From Bugula neritina (lineage: Eukaryota > Bryozoa > Gymnolaemata > Cheilostomatida > Bugulidae), in contig OZ037766.1 of the NCBI GenBank assembly GCA_964035545.1, positions 8,317,722 through 8,381,721 of the forward strand: DNA of 64,000 nucleotides, given 5' to 3'. This document shows, piece after piece, positions 1 through 13,460 of the stretch. Made by a program: the position numbers and the translations under genes. The notes under the pieces were generated by a model. The model was given only the letters and a program-made list of their open reading frames with translations, was not told where the DNA came from and ran no database searches. Within the stretch, counting starts at the first letter, position 1. Every line of letters starts with the position of its first letter.

Positions 1-170
1 GTGCGCAAGTTACTCTTTGTAGATGAATATATGTGACTTGTACCACAGCTCCATAGCATTGTATAAAATACTGATTACCTATAATATAATAAAACTGCAT
101 CTGTTTATGTTGACTAAAATTTTCAAGAGCTAATAATTATAGGCTTCGATTTTTGCAGAGTTCTTTGAAA

Positions 171-722
171 ATGGAACATGCTTTAAGGAGAGTTAGAGCT
201 GAGCCATGGAATTATGTGGCAGCGGCATTTTATGGTTCAGCAACTATGCTAGCTGTAGTTAGCGTTTCCACTACTCATTGGCTAGTTGCAAAAAATGACG
301 GAAACATGACTGTTGGTCTACTTTCTACATGTTTAGGTATAAATGGAAGATCTCCAGATCGCATATGTTACTCGCCACAGACAGTTCAACCTGAATGGAT
401 TATGACTTTTTTGTTCATCGTTATAGGCATTCTTGGACTAACTGTAGCTACAGTTGCTAACATTGTGTCTTTTATTAGATACCCTTATGAAGCCCAAACT
501 GTTACTAGGTTTGCAGGTCTTGTTGCAATTGTCTTCTTTAATTTGGCACAAATTGTGTTCCCATCAGCTTTTGGACAGGATCAAATAGGAGGTACAGCCT
601 ACCAATTACCAGCTAACTTCAGTATAGGATTTTCTTACGCGATGTTCTTTGTGTCACATTGGTTTTGTGTGATTTCAGAACTATGTGCTGCAAAAATATG
701 CCGCCCAAGGTGGCAATTTTAA
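171..722 (+). CDS. MOSMO: MOSMO-like four-pass membrane protein (modulator of Smoothened family)
   Basis: This 183-residue protein resembles vertebrate MOSMO (C16orf52/Atthog), a small tetraspan protein that dampens Hedgehog signalling by promoting removal of Smoothened from the cell surface. Family-like blocks include MTVGLLSTC near residue 45, the PEWIMTFLFIVIGILGLTV segment near 82, and IGGTAYQLPANFSIGFSYAM near 143, with conserved Cys in the first extracellular loop. Four hydrophobic helices are visible at about 17-40, 83-105, 121-140 and 158-176. The ATG at 171 was chosen because a splice acceptor (ttttgcag) ends at 157, so the in-frame ATG at 153 lies in the intron; a 5' UTR exon must lie upstream, outside the window. 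The coding part is one uninterrupted exon, whereas as I recall the vertebrate gene is split. Family call is by remembered similarity. Confidence 0.82.
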   Translation: MEHALRRVRAEPWNYVAAAFYGSATMLAVVSVSTTHWLVAKNDGNMTVGLLSTCLGINGRSPDRICYSPQTVQPEWIMTFLFIVIGILGLTVATVANIVSFIRYPYEAQTVTRFAGLVAIVFFNLAQIVFPSAFGQDQIGGTAYQLPANFSIGFSYAMFFVSHWFCVISELCAAKICRPRWQF

Positions 723-815
723 TGTCATGTCAATTTGCTTATTTTATGATTTTTTATTGTCTGTGCATCTTATATATTTTTATATATTGCAATTTTATTT
801 TTATTATCTATGTAC

Positions 816-821
816 AATAAA
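816..821 (+). terminator. Poly(A) signal of the MOSMO-like gene
   Basis: An AATAAA hexamer lies about 95 bases after the stop codon, a sensible distance for a short 3' UTR. A second AATAAA near 882 could be an alternative site. Confidence 0.55.
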
Positions 822-899
822 GATGTTGAATTTAACTTGTAATATCTATTTAAACTATTCATTATCCTAACAATTGATTTTAATAAATATTATCTGATG

Positions 900-2156
900 T
901 AATAGGTGTATACTGCTATTTGTTAACTATCATCCTATTGTCTGAATATTAAATTGTAGACTAGGTTGTTTTAGGTTCAAATGAGTTGAATACTCTTAGT
1001 AAATTATTGTATTAGAGTGAAATTCATAAGATTTGATTTGGATATTTACAAATATTCAATCAATGTACAACAAAATTACAGTTTACATTTTGAAAAAATA
1101 TATATCTCTGTGATCATGGCCCCCTGTGAACACTCAAATATGACTAAAAAAACACATGATAAATTGAAATGGCCAACACACTCCAAAACAATGTATTTTA
1201 CAACTAAATATCTCTATTTAGTAGTTCCAAAGCTGATTTCATGCATGGATGAATATTTAGTGAGTATTTTTCTCCAAGTTTTTCAGCTTGTAGCAAGAGT
1301 GCTGTATCTTCATACATCAATATGTTGATTAGGCATTTATTATATATGCTGTTCAAATCTGCAACATACATTATAGCAAAGTTGATGGGTGCAATGTAGC
1401 AAAATGGCTGTTTTTTTCTTTCATAATAACATCATGTAATGATATTCCTTAGGTTCTTTTGCATTTTCCATTTTAACTAGTATTCAAAACATATTTAAAA
1501 ATTGCATTTACATAAGGATTTATACAATTACAGGCAGCAATAAAACTAAGATGGCACCACCACCATGTTTACCTGGAATATTTTCTTGCTGTCTGATGAA
1601 ACTTGCAACCAAAGAAGGCTTTGTTGCTACAATATAAATTCAGAGCAACAGTTTTTTATGTATTCATATTTATTCTTTAGATAAAACATATTTAGTTATC
1701 ACATGCAGGAAGGAGAAAACCTTAGCAGAAATAGTAAAGCAAGAAATTCAATAAAATCTTTTAGCAATAATGCTGTGTACAAACTTGGGCGGTTTGAAAT
1801 ACACATCCAGCTCAAATTAAAGTACTGGAAATGCAATAATCTTGGCAGACAAAATGCTAGTCTACTTAAGCTCTTTGTGGTTCCCAGTAGCTCAACTTTT
1901 TTTAAAATTGATCAATAGCAACAGGACAATATAATATGCTTGTCGTGAATCCCCATGCCAAAATCTTGATTAGACACACCTCATATCGAGTGGCACCTGA
2001 ACAGACACTATTCTACATTGTTGAACAATTCAACGCCATAACCACCCACAAAGATTTTGACAAGTACAACAGAAATCAAAGAAAAAGGACACGCCTTGAA
2101 TTCATATAACACTTGTGCAAAATACAATTACTTTTAATTGAGGTTTCAATTACAGC
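900..2156. other. Intergenic / probable 3' UTR of the downstream minus-strand gene
   Basis: No convincing coding sequence. The plus-strand ORFs here lack family resemblance and splice context. The right part (about 1670-2156) is probably the 3' UTR of the minus-strand gene; a minus-strand AATAAA (TTTATT on the plus strand) occurs near 1670. Confidence 0.4.
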
Positions 2157-5100
2157 TTATCCTATAATGATTAAATAAATACCAACACCACCAGATACAC
2201 CTGTTAGTCTGTTTATAACAGATCGATTTTTGATTGGCTAGCTTATTATCTCTTTTCTAGCACAGGTTTTGGAGTATGATAGCAGCATGCAGTCATAACA
2301 CTTGATTGTACTCGAGAAACATTTTGAATTACCATGTATGTGCAGAACTTCCATCAGAGCATTAAATACAGCTGTAGATGATGCATTTTCTTTTATAGTT
2401 GCCAAAAGCCTTTTGTACTCTACAACACAAAATTAAAAATTATCCTAAAAAAGAGATGTTATACAAATCCATGATTATTTCATTTTTAATGTTGCAAATA
2501 AACGCAGATAAAGACCAGGAAGTGAGTCAACCAACCTGTGAGTCCAAAGTGATTGCTATCAACATTTTCACTAATCAACTGAATATGTTGAACGCTGGGA
2601 ACTGTAACTTCAAGCTTAGCTGAGGGAGAGACACTAACTTTTTGTTTGAGCGAGTTCTGTTGAGTCGGGGCGCTACTTGACTTATCAATTTTAAGTTTTG
2701 AGTTATATATTTGAGATGCTGAAACTGAGAGAAAATTCATTCAATGTTATTTTCTCAGGCTATAGGTTCATGTGCAATTATTTTCAGGAGTGTCAGTAGA
2801 AAGAACTTGTGGACAGTGAGATGGAGAAAAGGGAAAGTCCAATAGCATCCGGATAGTGAGCAAAACAGATATACTTAGAAGCCAACTGTAACATAATAAC
2901 GGAAGCATGCAATTAGTCAGTAATAATCATGTATAAAAACATCACACATGAAAGAGGCAAAATATATTTTTCGTTTGTAGCTGCACGTACCTTGTACCCA
3001 GAAATAAAGACACCTCTAACTACCTTTTAGAAATGCAAATTAATGTAAGTTCTCTAATGAGCATAACATCAAAGTAAAAATGTTATGTGATAGTACATTA
3101 GATTTTGAAGCCAGATGTTGAACAGCTTCAATGTATTTGATGCCTGAATGAACTAACCGGAGGTTATCGATAGAAAGATAAAATGCATGCAGAACTCTAA
3201 CTAAACAATGGCTCCACCACCCCACCTCCATTTTCTAGATACAAGAGACATGTTAGAATATTAATGGCCAGCAAATACAAACTTAAAATACTAACATGCA
3301 TGCTTAAAAGAAGGCCTTTTTCACTCTACTTGCTGAATTAATTTATAAGTGCATGAAATCAACAATTAAAGCAAAACATATCAAATAAAATAAAATGTCA
3401 ACCTATTAAACTTGTTATGTGGCCAGGTACTAACAAAAATTGTTATTGGGTTGTCTGAAAAAATATAGTTATTTTTTATAATCAAAAACTAAAATTACTT
3501 GCACAATGGCCAACATAGTCAATACCATCACCAGGTTAGCATGACATAATAATACAAGACAGAGAGAGCCAAGACACTAAAAGTATCTATGGTTTGATTG
3601 GTGTAACCAACTAAATGAATGAATTAGAAATTTGGAAGTGTACATTGGTACAACAGCACTCACTATTATCTTGGCGTCTTGAGTTTAGTTTATTTCTCTG
3701 ATAATTATAACCTCTGCTGGATTCTGCGGTGACCATAGAAACGTCTTCAACATCTCCAGCTTCTGTGTCAACATATGCTTGCCATTCGTAGAAAGTTCTC
3801 CTTGGTTCTATGAACAGATTCCACAATAGTATCATAAACTATATTTCTAACAATAAAATTATTAAGCAAAAATTTTTTCGTCTAATATGATATAGAAAAC
3901 AAGAACTTAGCAGTTAATGTGGATTATTTTGTTTGTGAATCATGCATAATAAAACAATAACAGATAAGCCTTTTAAAAGGAAATAAACTCTGCTATTTCT
4001 GTGAGTGTGTTGGCGGTGCACCAAGTAAGAGTGGACAATACATTAAATGATGCCAAAAGAATTGAAGTCGGAAAAGTGGTAAATTTTTGTAGCTTATGCT
4101 TGAATAAAAAATTCTACCCAACAAGTTAAACCTATAGTTAGAGTCATATTATTATTTGCTAAAAGAACTAACACCTTTCCCAACATCAATATTGCTATTA
4201 GTATTACCATTACTTTCTTCTCGGTGTTTATAGAATAGTGTACTCTCTGGATATGAACTCATGTCATCAGCAGGCTCATTTAGATAATTGTAGCCATCAA
4301 ATTTCCGTCTTGAAGTTGAACTGGGCGTTTTGCTTGGTGGTAGTCGCTGAGAACTAGATGTTTGTGGTGGCGGTAACCATGGGCGCCGAGGTGATGGGCC
4401 TGATTGACGAATAGGCATTTGTTTTACATTAGAATTAGATCTATAATCAGGTTTAGTAGGTGAATCTAGAATTTCACCTTCTTCTAAATGAGAATAAATG
4501 TCATTAACCTCCTTAATCATCTCATAAAGTGGCGCGTGAATGTTTGAAGCTGGTGCTGTGAGTGTCACTTCTGGTTTACTAGCTGAAGCCATTAGAAGGT
4601 CGCCATTCAAAGGTGTCTTGCTAAATCTAGTAGGTAGACCCATAGCCTGCATAGCAAGTTCTTCCTCACTTAGCTCAAGTTCTGGCTCTTTACTGTCAGG
4701 TGGTGTACTGGGTATTCCTAGAAAAATAATTCAATCGTGAAGGAACACCATATGGAATAAATAGCAAGGGCAAGTAAAAAAATATACATATATATTAAGG
4801 AAATTGATAAGATAATCAACAATACTTGTTCGGCGCTTGGAAGATAGCAAAGGCGGAGGTAGTGGAGGAGGAACCATAGGCGAGTGAAGATCTTTCGACT
4901 TCCTCTTCACTGGCAAGCCTCGAGACTTGAAGTCATCTTTTTTAGGAGGTGGTAAAGAGTACAAAGAATCTTGCTTTCTTTGTGAAGGTTGAAAAACCTG
5001 AAATGGATCTTCATGGGAGGATGCGTGAAAAGGAAAATCGGGCAGCCGCTTTTTGCTCTGTTTGACAGAATTTTGCGAGTGATAATAATCTTCAGAATAC

Positions 5101-8100
5101 GGCAGAGAATGCAGTTGTTCTTGGTTACTGCTAAATGTAGAAAGAGAAGGGTAATATTTCTGCGGATCACCTCTGGGCAGTGGTGGAGGTAGAGGTTCAC
5201 ACTGTAGTTCTTCAGGTGGTGGTACGGGAAGAGGCGGTGTCCGTGGTGGGCTGGGCTTGGGAAGGGGCGGTACTCCATACCCTGGAGGCGGAGGGTAAGC
5301 ATCCATATCATCATCAGGCGGGGGTGGGGGCACATCTGGTGGTGGCTCATCTGGTGGTGGAGCTGACTCAGGCACAGGGGGTGGCGGGTGCTCTGGGGGA
5401 GGGGGTACGGGCTGAGAGACTGAATTGGATGCAGATACAAGCTTCTTAATCCTAGCCTTTCTTTCCTCATATTTATTATTTTTTACCATCTTTTCATTTT
5501 CAGACTTGAGTTCCTCTAAAATATAAAAACTTATCATTACATTAACCAGAAAAGTTCTGGCATGTTGCAAGATATTTGCTTATTATCATTATAATTAGCA
5601 AAGTACTGAAAATAGTCCAAACATTCCATATGCTGCTGTAGCTTCTTCAACACATGTTAGAAACCACATATCACTACCAACATGGTGTATAGTAGTTTTG
5701 GCACTTGCGATGTTACAATCAGCTAGATTTTTGGAAAACAAACATTCTGTCAATGTTCAGCACAGCAGTTGATGGAACATGTTACCAGAGTTACAAAAGT
5801 GGAATGCTCAAAGAATGAAGTGCTAACTTTTAAGATTTGGTAAATCAATTAAAATCTTGTGCTCTGAAATACCTTTGTTGAGTTTAGATCCAGACACTCC
5901 AGTGGCAACTGCAATCTGTTTAGAGATCTCCAGAGATATTCTGGCTATTTCGTCGAGCACTGATTGGCTCATTAACTCTCCTCCTTCAGGAATCTCAGGC
6001 TCATCTGTTCAAGGTGGAACAAAAACTGTCAATTATGCAACTCGACTAGCTTCCTTATTGGGTAAAGAGATGTCAATATAAGATTGAAAACAATACTCTG
6101 ACAGCAACTTTCTGAACACTTCCCACTTGAATTAGCCATGAAACCAACATATCATTTAAAACCACCATGTGAAATGAAAACCACTATATCATATTATATA
6201 ATATAGTAAATGAGCTTGCAACACATGGTAATTTGTGTTGAATAACTTGTATTGAATAATAGTTTAACACCGGCATATTTGGACCTAACCTGGTGGTTGA
6301 TTTGGAAGGCGTGAATCTGGCAGACTCTTCTTTTCTACAGGCGAACATAATTTGGAATCGACTTTATAAAAACCAGTCGGTGCTGCTTTCTTTTCAGCTG
6401 ATGCAGCTTGTGTCAGCTCCACTTCTTCTATTTGTAAAGCAGCATCCGATTTTTTCTTCAAACATTTGAAAAAAGAATGTAGAAATTATTTGTATAAACA
6501 TACATATTATTCAACAGTTCAAGCTAATAAGTGAAATATTACTCAAAGTTCTAATAGATATACATTTGGACAGTTCAATTACACCCCAAAGAACTTTTAG
6601 ATATACCTTAGGCAACAGCTTTATAGCAAACATCAACAGGACAGAAATTATGAGATCGAGATAGAAAGCAGTTATTAAGCATTTCATGTTTCACTAGAGA
6701 TAGGATAAATGGTGAGACCCTTAGTTTGATTGCATTATGGTCATTAGCAGGTGCATTGTAAAATACTCAGGCTATAAATATTACTGGGGTCGCTGGAATG
6801 AAGCTAATGTTGTAGAAAATGAAAAAGAAATTTTTAGAAATAAAATTGACCATGTTTCTACAGGGTGAACAGACAGTAAACAAGTTTTACCTTTTGTTCA
6901 AATGCCTCTAGCCGAAGCTTTTCCAATTTTTCTTGCTCGACTCGCAATTGTTCCCGCTCAGCTTGCAGCTTTGCAAGTTCTTTTGCTATACTTTTCTTTG
7001 CGACTTCTTCAACTATCAAAGATGCATCATATTATATAAATAAATGGCACAATAAAATGAGAGAACAGCATGGCATGAAATTAGGCTACAAATACCCATA
7101 TTTAATATGGGTCATTTTACTTTATTTAGCACATATCAGCAAATTAGGATCAGCAATTGAAATTGATTTGAAGTCATAAAAAATTCAACAGGTTGGGGTA
7201 ATTTTCATGATAATTTTAAATACGTATAGAAAAAAAGGCCGAGGGAAACCTGCAACAATAAAAGGCATTTAATTGCCATATTGGCAATTAAAATGTGGTT
7301 GTGGACGTTAGGAATTTTTCCATAACATATCCCAATTTAATAAAAAAATAGAAGAAAATATAGAAAGTCAACTTAAATTAAAGAAAACTTCAATCATTTA
7401 ATTGTATTTATTAATATTCTATTAGTTTAGAAAAAAAACATATATATTAGCAGCTAATTAATTGTGAAAAAATAGCCAAAAACTAGAGATATCGAATCGA
7501 GTGTGTACTACATTAAATAAAATGACCCATATATATACATAGTATTATAAAATGGACAATATTATATATACTTGAGAACTTACTATCTGCATCTACATTG
7601 CTAGATCTAAAGCGGTCTTCCACACGTGGGACAGCCGACTGTGGTTTTATAGGTTCTGAAACAGACTGGAAGTTCTCTTTAAGCTGCTGCGAATAGCCTT
7701 TTGTCATCATGGCAGCTATTTTCAACTGCTGCTCTTCATAAGAGCCCTTAGACTCCTTAATAGTATTATATGATTTGCCGTGTCTTGCAGCCATTTCTGC
7801 ACTTGTAGAAAATCGGTCTTCAGTTTTTTTAACAACTTTTTCCCTGAACCTGTCTTCTATGACAGTTACTTTTGAAGAGTTTAGGTTTTCAGTGAGACGG
7901 AGAGGATCTTTGTTGAGGTCAGGAGTTCGGGGACCCCTTTGAGAGTCTGGCACAGTGAGTTGAACATTACTATGATAGACAGGGGAATCATCTCCACCTG
8001 TGAATGTGTCCGGCGGAGCTTCATCTACTACAGCTTCCCGACTACTCTTCGAACTGCCACGTCTATGTGCGAAATCTCTTCGACGCTGATCGCGTCTAGA

Positions 8101-11100
8101 TATCCTATCAGGATCATCATACGGATTAAAAGGCTTAGCAGCAGGCTTTCTCACAGGATGTTCATAAGGAGAGTCTCTGCTACTATGAGAAGATGACTTC
8201 GCATGCAACTGCAGACTTTTGTATTGTGAACGGTGATTATTCTCATTCTAAAAAGAAACAATTGCCAATAATGTTCAATTACTCCTTACAACAGCAGAAT
8301 TGCTCAAGCAGGCCATACTACATTTCATTGAAATTAAATTGCTTCTTGCCCTCCAATATCATGACGCTGTAAAATAGAGCTTGGCAATGTGCGTACAGTT
8401 AGCAGTAACGGCTTTTTTGCTTAGAGAAGACAACTCCTAAATCATTGACATTTTTTAATCACTTAAAGTCAACACTTTTTGAAGAAACAGGTATTGCATG
8501 GCCTCACCTCATACATGTAGTTAAAATGTTTGTCTTTATCTACTCGGGGAGTACTCTTTAAAGTAGATTGCAAGGCATTTTGAACTTTCATTAACCTTTC
8601 ACTGGCAGACTCAACAGGGATTGTGACAGCAGGAGCAGAGGACTAACACAATAAATACATGTCATGCAAATAAAACTATATCAAACTGAGAAGAAAATTT
8701 ATAAGTTGATTTTCATACCGCAACACATAACATTAAACTCAAGGTGAAATATAAGAAAAACCCTCTCACGCATAGAATGCAACATGGACACTACAACAAC
8801 TCACCACTTTTGAAAGTTTCTTCTAAAACCACAACAAGCTGTTTTATGAAGAGGCAATAAGGCAATGATATATAATGTAAAAAAAACATGAAATTGCAAG
8901 CCATTACTACAGTTACTAATGAAGAAAATTTTTATTCTAGAAATTGGAAAAAATTTAGATTAGTCAAATAAAGCTTTTCGTAAACATAATTATTGAATTT
9001 AATAAATATTACATAATTTGCCAGCATACTGCATGTAGGGAGCTTCTGTCTAAAATACCTTTTGTTTTTTCTTTGGAATTTTCATCATATTGAAATTTGT
9101 TATTGCCTGAGACCAGGGGTCAAGATGCTGCTGATTTTGATTCTCTAGTTTAGCTTTTTTATCATTCTCACCGCTGTGCTGTACACTCTCAGTAGAGTCT
9201 CCTGAAACCTAAAGTTCCATAAAACGTCAAGATTCAAACAAATCACTTAAAGCATAACTAAGACTAAACTAGTTGCTGAGTATTCAAAATTTCACAATTT
9301 ACAAAACAACTAACCTTGCTTTCAGCAGGTTGGCCTTCTTCTGCTATTTTGTCTATTTTAGATTTTTTCCTCTTCGCTGATACCTCTTCTAAACCATCTT
9401 CTTCTGCCTCTCTTTTCTTTTTTTCCCTTTGCTCTGCTTTAACAACATTTTGCACTTCAGCAACATGTAGTTTTTGAGCATTGTTCGGATAACGGATACA
9501 GTCTAGAAGAATAACTTTACATAATTTGCATTGCTTTAGCATAGCTTCTATTGAATGGCATGCAGGTATTGATGTAACGGATGTGGGAAAGTTCAATTCA
9601 GAAGTTGCATGCCCTTTGACAGAAGGTGTCTGGGCAGTCACCAATTGAGGTTGTTGAGCAGAAGGTGAAGGTTGAGTTTCCATATCACTACCACTGGCAT
9701 GATCTGTTTTCATAGTCTCCACAGCATCAATAGCACTGGAGTTATTTTTATCATTTGGCTGGTTTTGGGAATTACAGACAGCAGCTGTACTTGTAGTTTT
9801 TTCCTGATTTTCTGTTGCAGCAACAAGCTGATCGTTAACTTTTTGAATTCCATTGTTGCCATTTGATGATACTTTTTCAGCTTCCAACGCTTCAGAATTG
9901 GCACTTTTCTTGTCTGCCTCTGCTATTCCCTCCTTTTCCAAAATTTTTGTTTCAAGGTTGGCCTCATTTTCAACCTTATGTTCTTGCCTCGCCTCTTTAA
10001 GCTTGACAGGTTCAGAAACTTTGTTATCTTCATCTTTCTCCCAATTATTAGATTTGTCAAATTTTGGTTTCACTGAACTTTTATCGGTTTTAGATGAGCC
10101 GCTGCTTTCTCTTACAATAGCACTTGGCTCTGAAGTCAGCTGATCAGAAACTTCTTCACTACTACTCAATTTCCTCTTGGTAACCGTTGACTCCTTAGCG
10201 CTACATTTGCCCTTGTCACCAAAAACTTTTTTACTGCTTTTAGATATAATTGTGTCCTTCAAAATTTTAGCTTTTTCTTTAGCAACAGATGATGATTTCC
10301 TAGGTGTTTTAGAGAACTTCTCTCTTTTGTTGCTTATCACATCAAGGTCAGAATCGTGTGACTCTTGATCTGTTGAAGAATGCTCAGCCACTCTCAGCGG
10401 TTTACTATTTTGGGAAAACTTTCTTTCCAGGAGTGACTTGCTGTCATTTTGAGTAGCAGGCTCATCATCAGAACTGCTACTATCACTAGGAACAAATTCA
10501 GCAGATTTATAAGTTGATGTTGGAGCACTTTCAACTTTTATAACAGAATTATTTTTGCTTTTTCTATTGGATGCTTCTGAGTTTTTGTGACTATTTGAAG
10601 GCTTTTTTTTAGACAACTGCTTTGACTTGAGTTCAGAAGATTTAGATGATTTTTGTTCTCTAGGTAACTGCTTCTGGGATTTTTCTTTTTGTGGACGTCC
10701 ACGTTTTTTTCTGGTGTACAGTTTGTAGTCTCTAGCAGACAAATGTTTGTGTAACGATTTTACAAATATACAAAAATTGACGTTCCACTGGTATTTGTCA
10801 ACCAATATGTTGCAATTCTTAATCTAAAAAACATTAAAATCCAAAATGAAGGTAAACTCACCAATTAAGATCTAATAAATACAAAACTTAATATGACCAA
10901 ATATATATTTAATATTAGCACAAAATTTTAAAACAATAATCACAGCTTTAAATCGGAACAGCAAAAATATTATAGTTTTCTCAATTCTTTATCTAAAATA
11001 ACTTACATATTATTGTTGTTTGGACAGTTGCCAAATCTGCTATGGTACTTGGATCATTTATTAAATTGATGATACTACAGTGGTAACAATGATACTGATT

Positions 11101-12468
11101 ACTTACTATGTCATGATATTTATGTAATATTTGTCTTTTGTCTTGCGGTTCTTTCAAAATTTTAACTTTTGGCTGTTGAGCTGCGGCAGTCAAACTTTTA
11201 TCAATACTGTGGGAACTACTAGTTGAAGAACTGTCGCTTTCAGAGTCACTGCTACTACTGCTACTACTGCTACTCGAGGAGCTGCCACTTTCCTGCAAAT
11301 CTCTACCAGGCACACTAGCATTTCCAACAGTGTCAACAGATGTTAGTTCCTGTTCCTTTCTATTTGGTAGCTCTGATATAGTACTTGCACAAGAGCCATT
11401 CGGTGCTAAAGTTTCTTTACGCTCTTTATTATCTGAAGGTCTAGGGTCACATTCAGAAATTCCACTTTTCCCCCCAACAATATTAGTTTCTTCATTAGTT
11501 TCCTTTTCTTCATGACTTTCCTATAATCATACAAAAGTACATACTACATTATATGGCTATCAAGCAGACCTAACAAACTTGCCACTCACCCTTAACCATT
11601 GCTCAATATTAGTCCAACTACAGGTGCAAAAAATATAATGTTCTGCAGAAATAAAATACTGCGGATGTCTGGTTCCAACGCCATATATCATTGCAACTTT
11701 ACAAAGTCTGTTTTAGCTTAGGTAAAAATAATTGAAATATATCCTCAACATTGAACTTTCAAGTTTCGTTTTTATATTGTTCAACGGAGTTTTTGCAAGA
11801 ACCTATACAAACCTTTGCATCTGGTATCTGCTGAATACCAAAAATTATATCTTTAGCCTCATTCAGCTTAAAAATAGCTTCTGTTTGCTCATCGCAAACT
11901 ACATCTGGGGAAATCTCATCTATAGAACAAGGTTCTTCATCAGCAACAAGGTCACCCAATGCATCATCAGTAATAGTTACATCTATGGAACCAATGTTAG
12001 TTCCTTTATCACCCATAAGATCCTATAAAGTAAACAGGTTTGAAACATAACACTCAATAGATTAGTAGGAAGTTGCAAAATCATACATGTCTATAAAGAT
12101 GGGTTCTACAAAGCAATTTTTGAAAATAAATCAAATACTTTATTTTTAATCAAATACCATTTTATTGGAGTCAATAGACAGTTTTCAAAAACTGAAGTTT
12201 GCAACAGTATTCATAGATTGTTTCATCGTTAAGTTTAAAACTACAGCAAAAATAAAATATATAACAACTAAATTATCCATTAATGATTAAATGATCTAGA
12301 ATTGTGCTTCAGCTACAACAAATAGCAATGGATATATAGAGGTTTTAAAATTCAGTTTGTAGATTTCAAGTAACCATTCACAATAGTCTTGACTAATTGT
12401 TATTCTTAAGTCTTACCTCTTCAAGAACTGTAGAACTAGATCCTAATTTAGACACAGTATAGTTGTGT
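2157..12468 (-). CDS. Large unidentified charged protein: acidic/Ser-rich N-terminus, AT-hook, coiled coil, polyproline
   Basis: About 16 exons join in consistent phase to about 1,725 residues: 12468-12417, 12022-11813, 11520-11107, 10823-9315, 9208-9059, 8822-8805, 8642-8508, 8247-7584, 7012-6891, 6455-6290, 6004-5873, 5515-4826, 4717-4175, 3807-3664, 2724-2536, 2371-2333, then a stop in an exon starting at 2161. In order it shows an acidic segment, a Ser run (minus strand near 11290-11215), a KKRGRPQK AT-hook-like motif near 10705, a long Lys/Ser/Glu-rich stretch with many nuclear-localisation-type clusters, a coiled coil (AKELAKLQAEREQLRVEQEK, 7012-6891), a polyproline region (5420-5160) and SEEELAMQAMGLPTRF (about 4690-4620). 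A nuclear chromatin, transcription or RNA role is inferred. The Ser-rich plus AT-hook layout recalls Lilliputian/AF4-FMR2, but the AF4 C-terminal homology domain is not visible. The start exon and the 11107/10823 junction are uncertain. Confidence 0.6.
8805..8822 (-). other. Candidate 18-nt microexon (KKLSKV) of the unidentified large gene
   Basis: On the minus strand an acceptor (gttttag) is followed by 18 bases and a strong donor (gtgagt). The phase is 0 on both sides, so inclusion adds six basic residues directly after an existing PKKKQK patch and skipping keeps the frame. It could instead be a chance AG...GT pair. Confidence 0.4.
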
Positions 12469-12539
12469 CTAAAATAAAAGTTTAATTGACAGTGAATTTC
12501 TTATAATGATAATCATAAATTTAAAATCATAATTAAAAT

Positions 12540-13190
12540 TAAAACTTGAAGTTAAAGCATTAATTTCAAACTTAGGTATACTTATATTAACTTATACTTA
12601 TAGTTTTACTTTTACTTTTAGCTTCAGCCTTGAAGTCAAAGCCAAAAATCAATATGAATATGAATGTTATTACTAGTACTACTCATCATGAGTATCACTA
12701 TGATGAGTATGACTATCGCTATGAGTATCAGTATGAGTATCACTGCCACATTCTAATTCACTCTAACCTCATCACTATCACTATGACTACGACTTACTCT
12801 TACTCGTAGTGCTATTGTAATTCTAATTGTTGGTGTTGATCTCAGCAATTTTACTTAATCTTATAGTTATTACTTATTGGTTACAAGTTATCAAGTTCAA
12901 CTAATAGTAATAGCAATACTAATAGTAATACTACTAATACTATCCGATTATGACTATGACTACAAACTCAAAGTATCAGTATGCACTATGTGTAACACTA
13001 AAATTAAATTTATTATAATAATAATCATCATTTATATTATATTTAAATCTTAATCTTTAAATTATAATCAATAAAATTAAATACTGAAATTATTTTAAAA
13101 TTAATTTATTGTAACAAATATTTTTATTGTTATAACTAAAAATAAATAATTTCAAGTTATAACTTACAGTTTTATTCATATTTATAAGTT
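12540..13190. repeat. Degenerate AT-rich simple-sequence tract
   Basis: Interspersed ATGAGTATGA, CTAATAGTAATA and TTATAGTTA-like words form a locally repetitive, non-coding tract. It lies upstream of the first recognised exon of the large minus-strand gene. Confidence 0.6.
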
Positions 13191-13199
13191 ATATAGATA

Positions 13200-13460
13200 A
13201 CTGTTAGTGTTAGTGTTAGTAGCCGAAGTTATGTTTCATAGCATTATTTTATTTCCCTCGTAGGAGTGATCTCCCTGTTAGCGCAGCATGTACGCCTGGA
13301 TAAACATCATTGGTTACTTTTCCGCCTGTTCGGGATTTAACGGAGTCGTTGTGACAGCTCAACTGCAGCAGAAAGGATAACTTGATAACAATAGTGATCG
13401 GTAGGCCGGCAAGCTTTGTGACTGTAGAGTGTGAAATTGTACATAATGTAAAAGCTTGGA
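13200..13460 (-). promoter_or_regulatory. Possible promoter / first-exon region of the large minus-strand gene
   Basis: This roughly 260-base stretch is of higher complexity and higher GC than its surroundings and sits just upstream of the first recognised coding exon (12468). Position and composition are the only evidence; no core promoter motif was identified. Confidence 0.25.

Noticed and set aside
3040-3231. 63-codon minus-strand ORF inside the large gene as an extra exon
   Set aside because: The flanking exons 3807-3664 and 2724-2536 already join in phase, and this ORF ends in a stop without a donor.
4907-5470. Overlapping ORFs in other frames across the polyproline exon, on both strands
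   Set aside because: Shadows of the compositionally biased polyproline coding exon on the minus strand, without splice or family support.
9672-10368. Plus-strand Ser/Leu-rich ORFs
   Set aside because: Antisense shadows of the 1.5-kb Lys/Ser-rich exon of the minus-strand gene.
10993-11107. Read-through of the Ser-rich exon past 11107 (ending ADLATVQTTII)
   Set aside because: It needs a weak acceptor for the next exon, whereas the gtaagt donor at 11106 joins in phase to the strong ttttttag acceptor at 10823. Kept as an alternative, not the main model.
11732-12028. 98-codon plus-strand ORF
   Set aside because: Antisense to the well-bounded exon 12022-11813 and without recognisable features.
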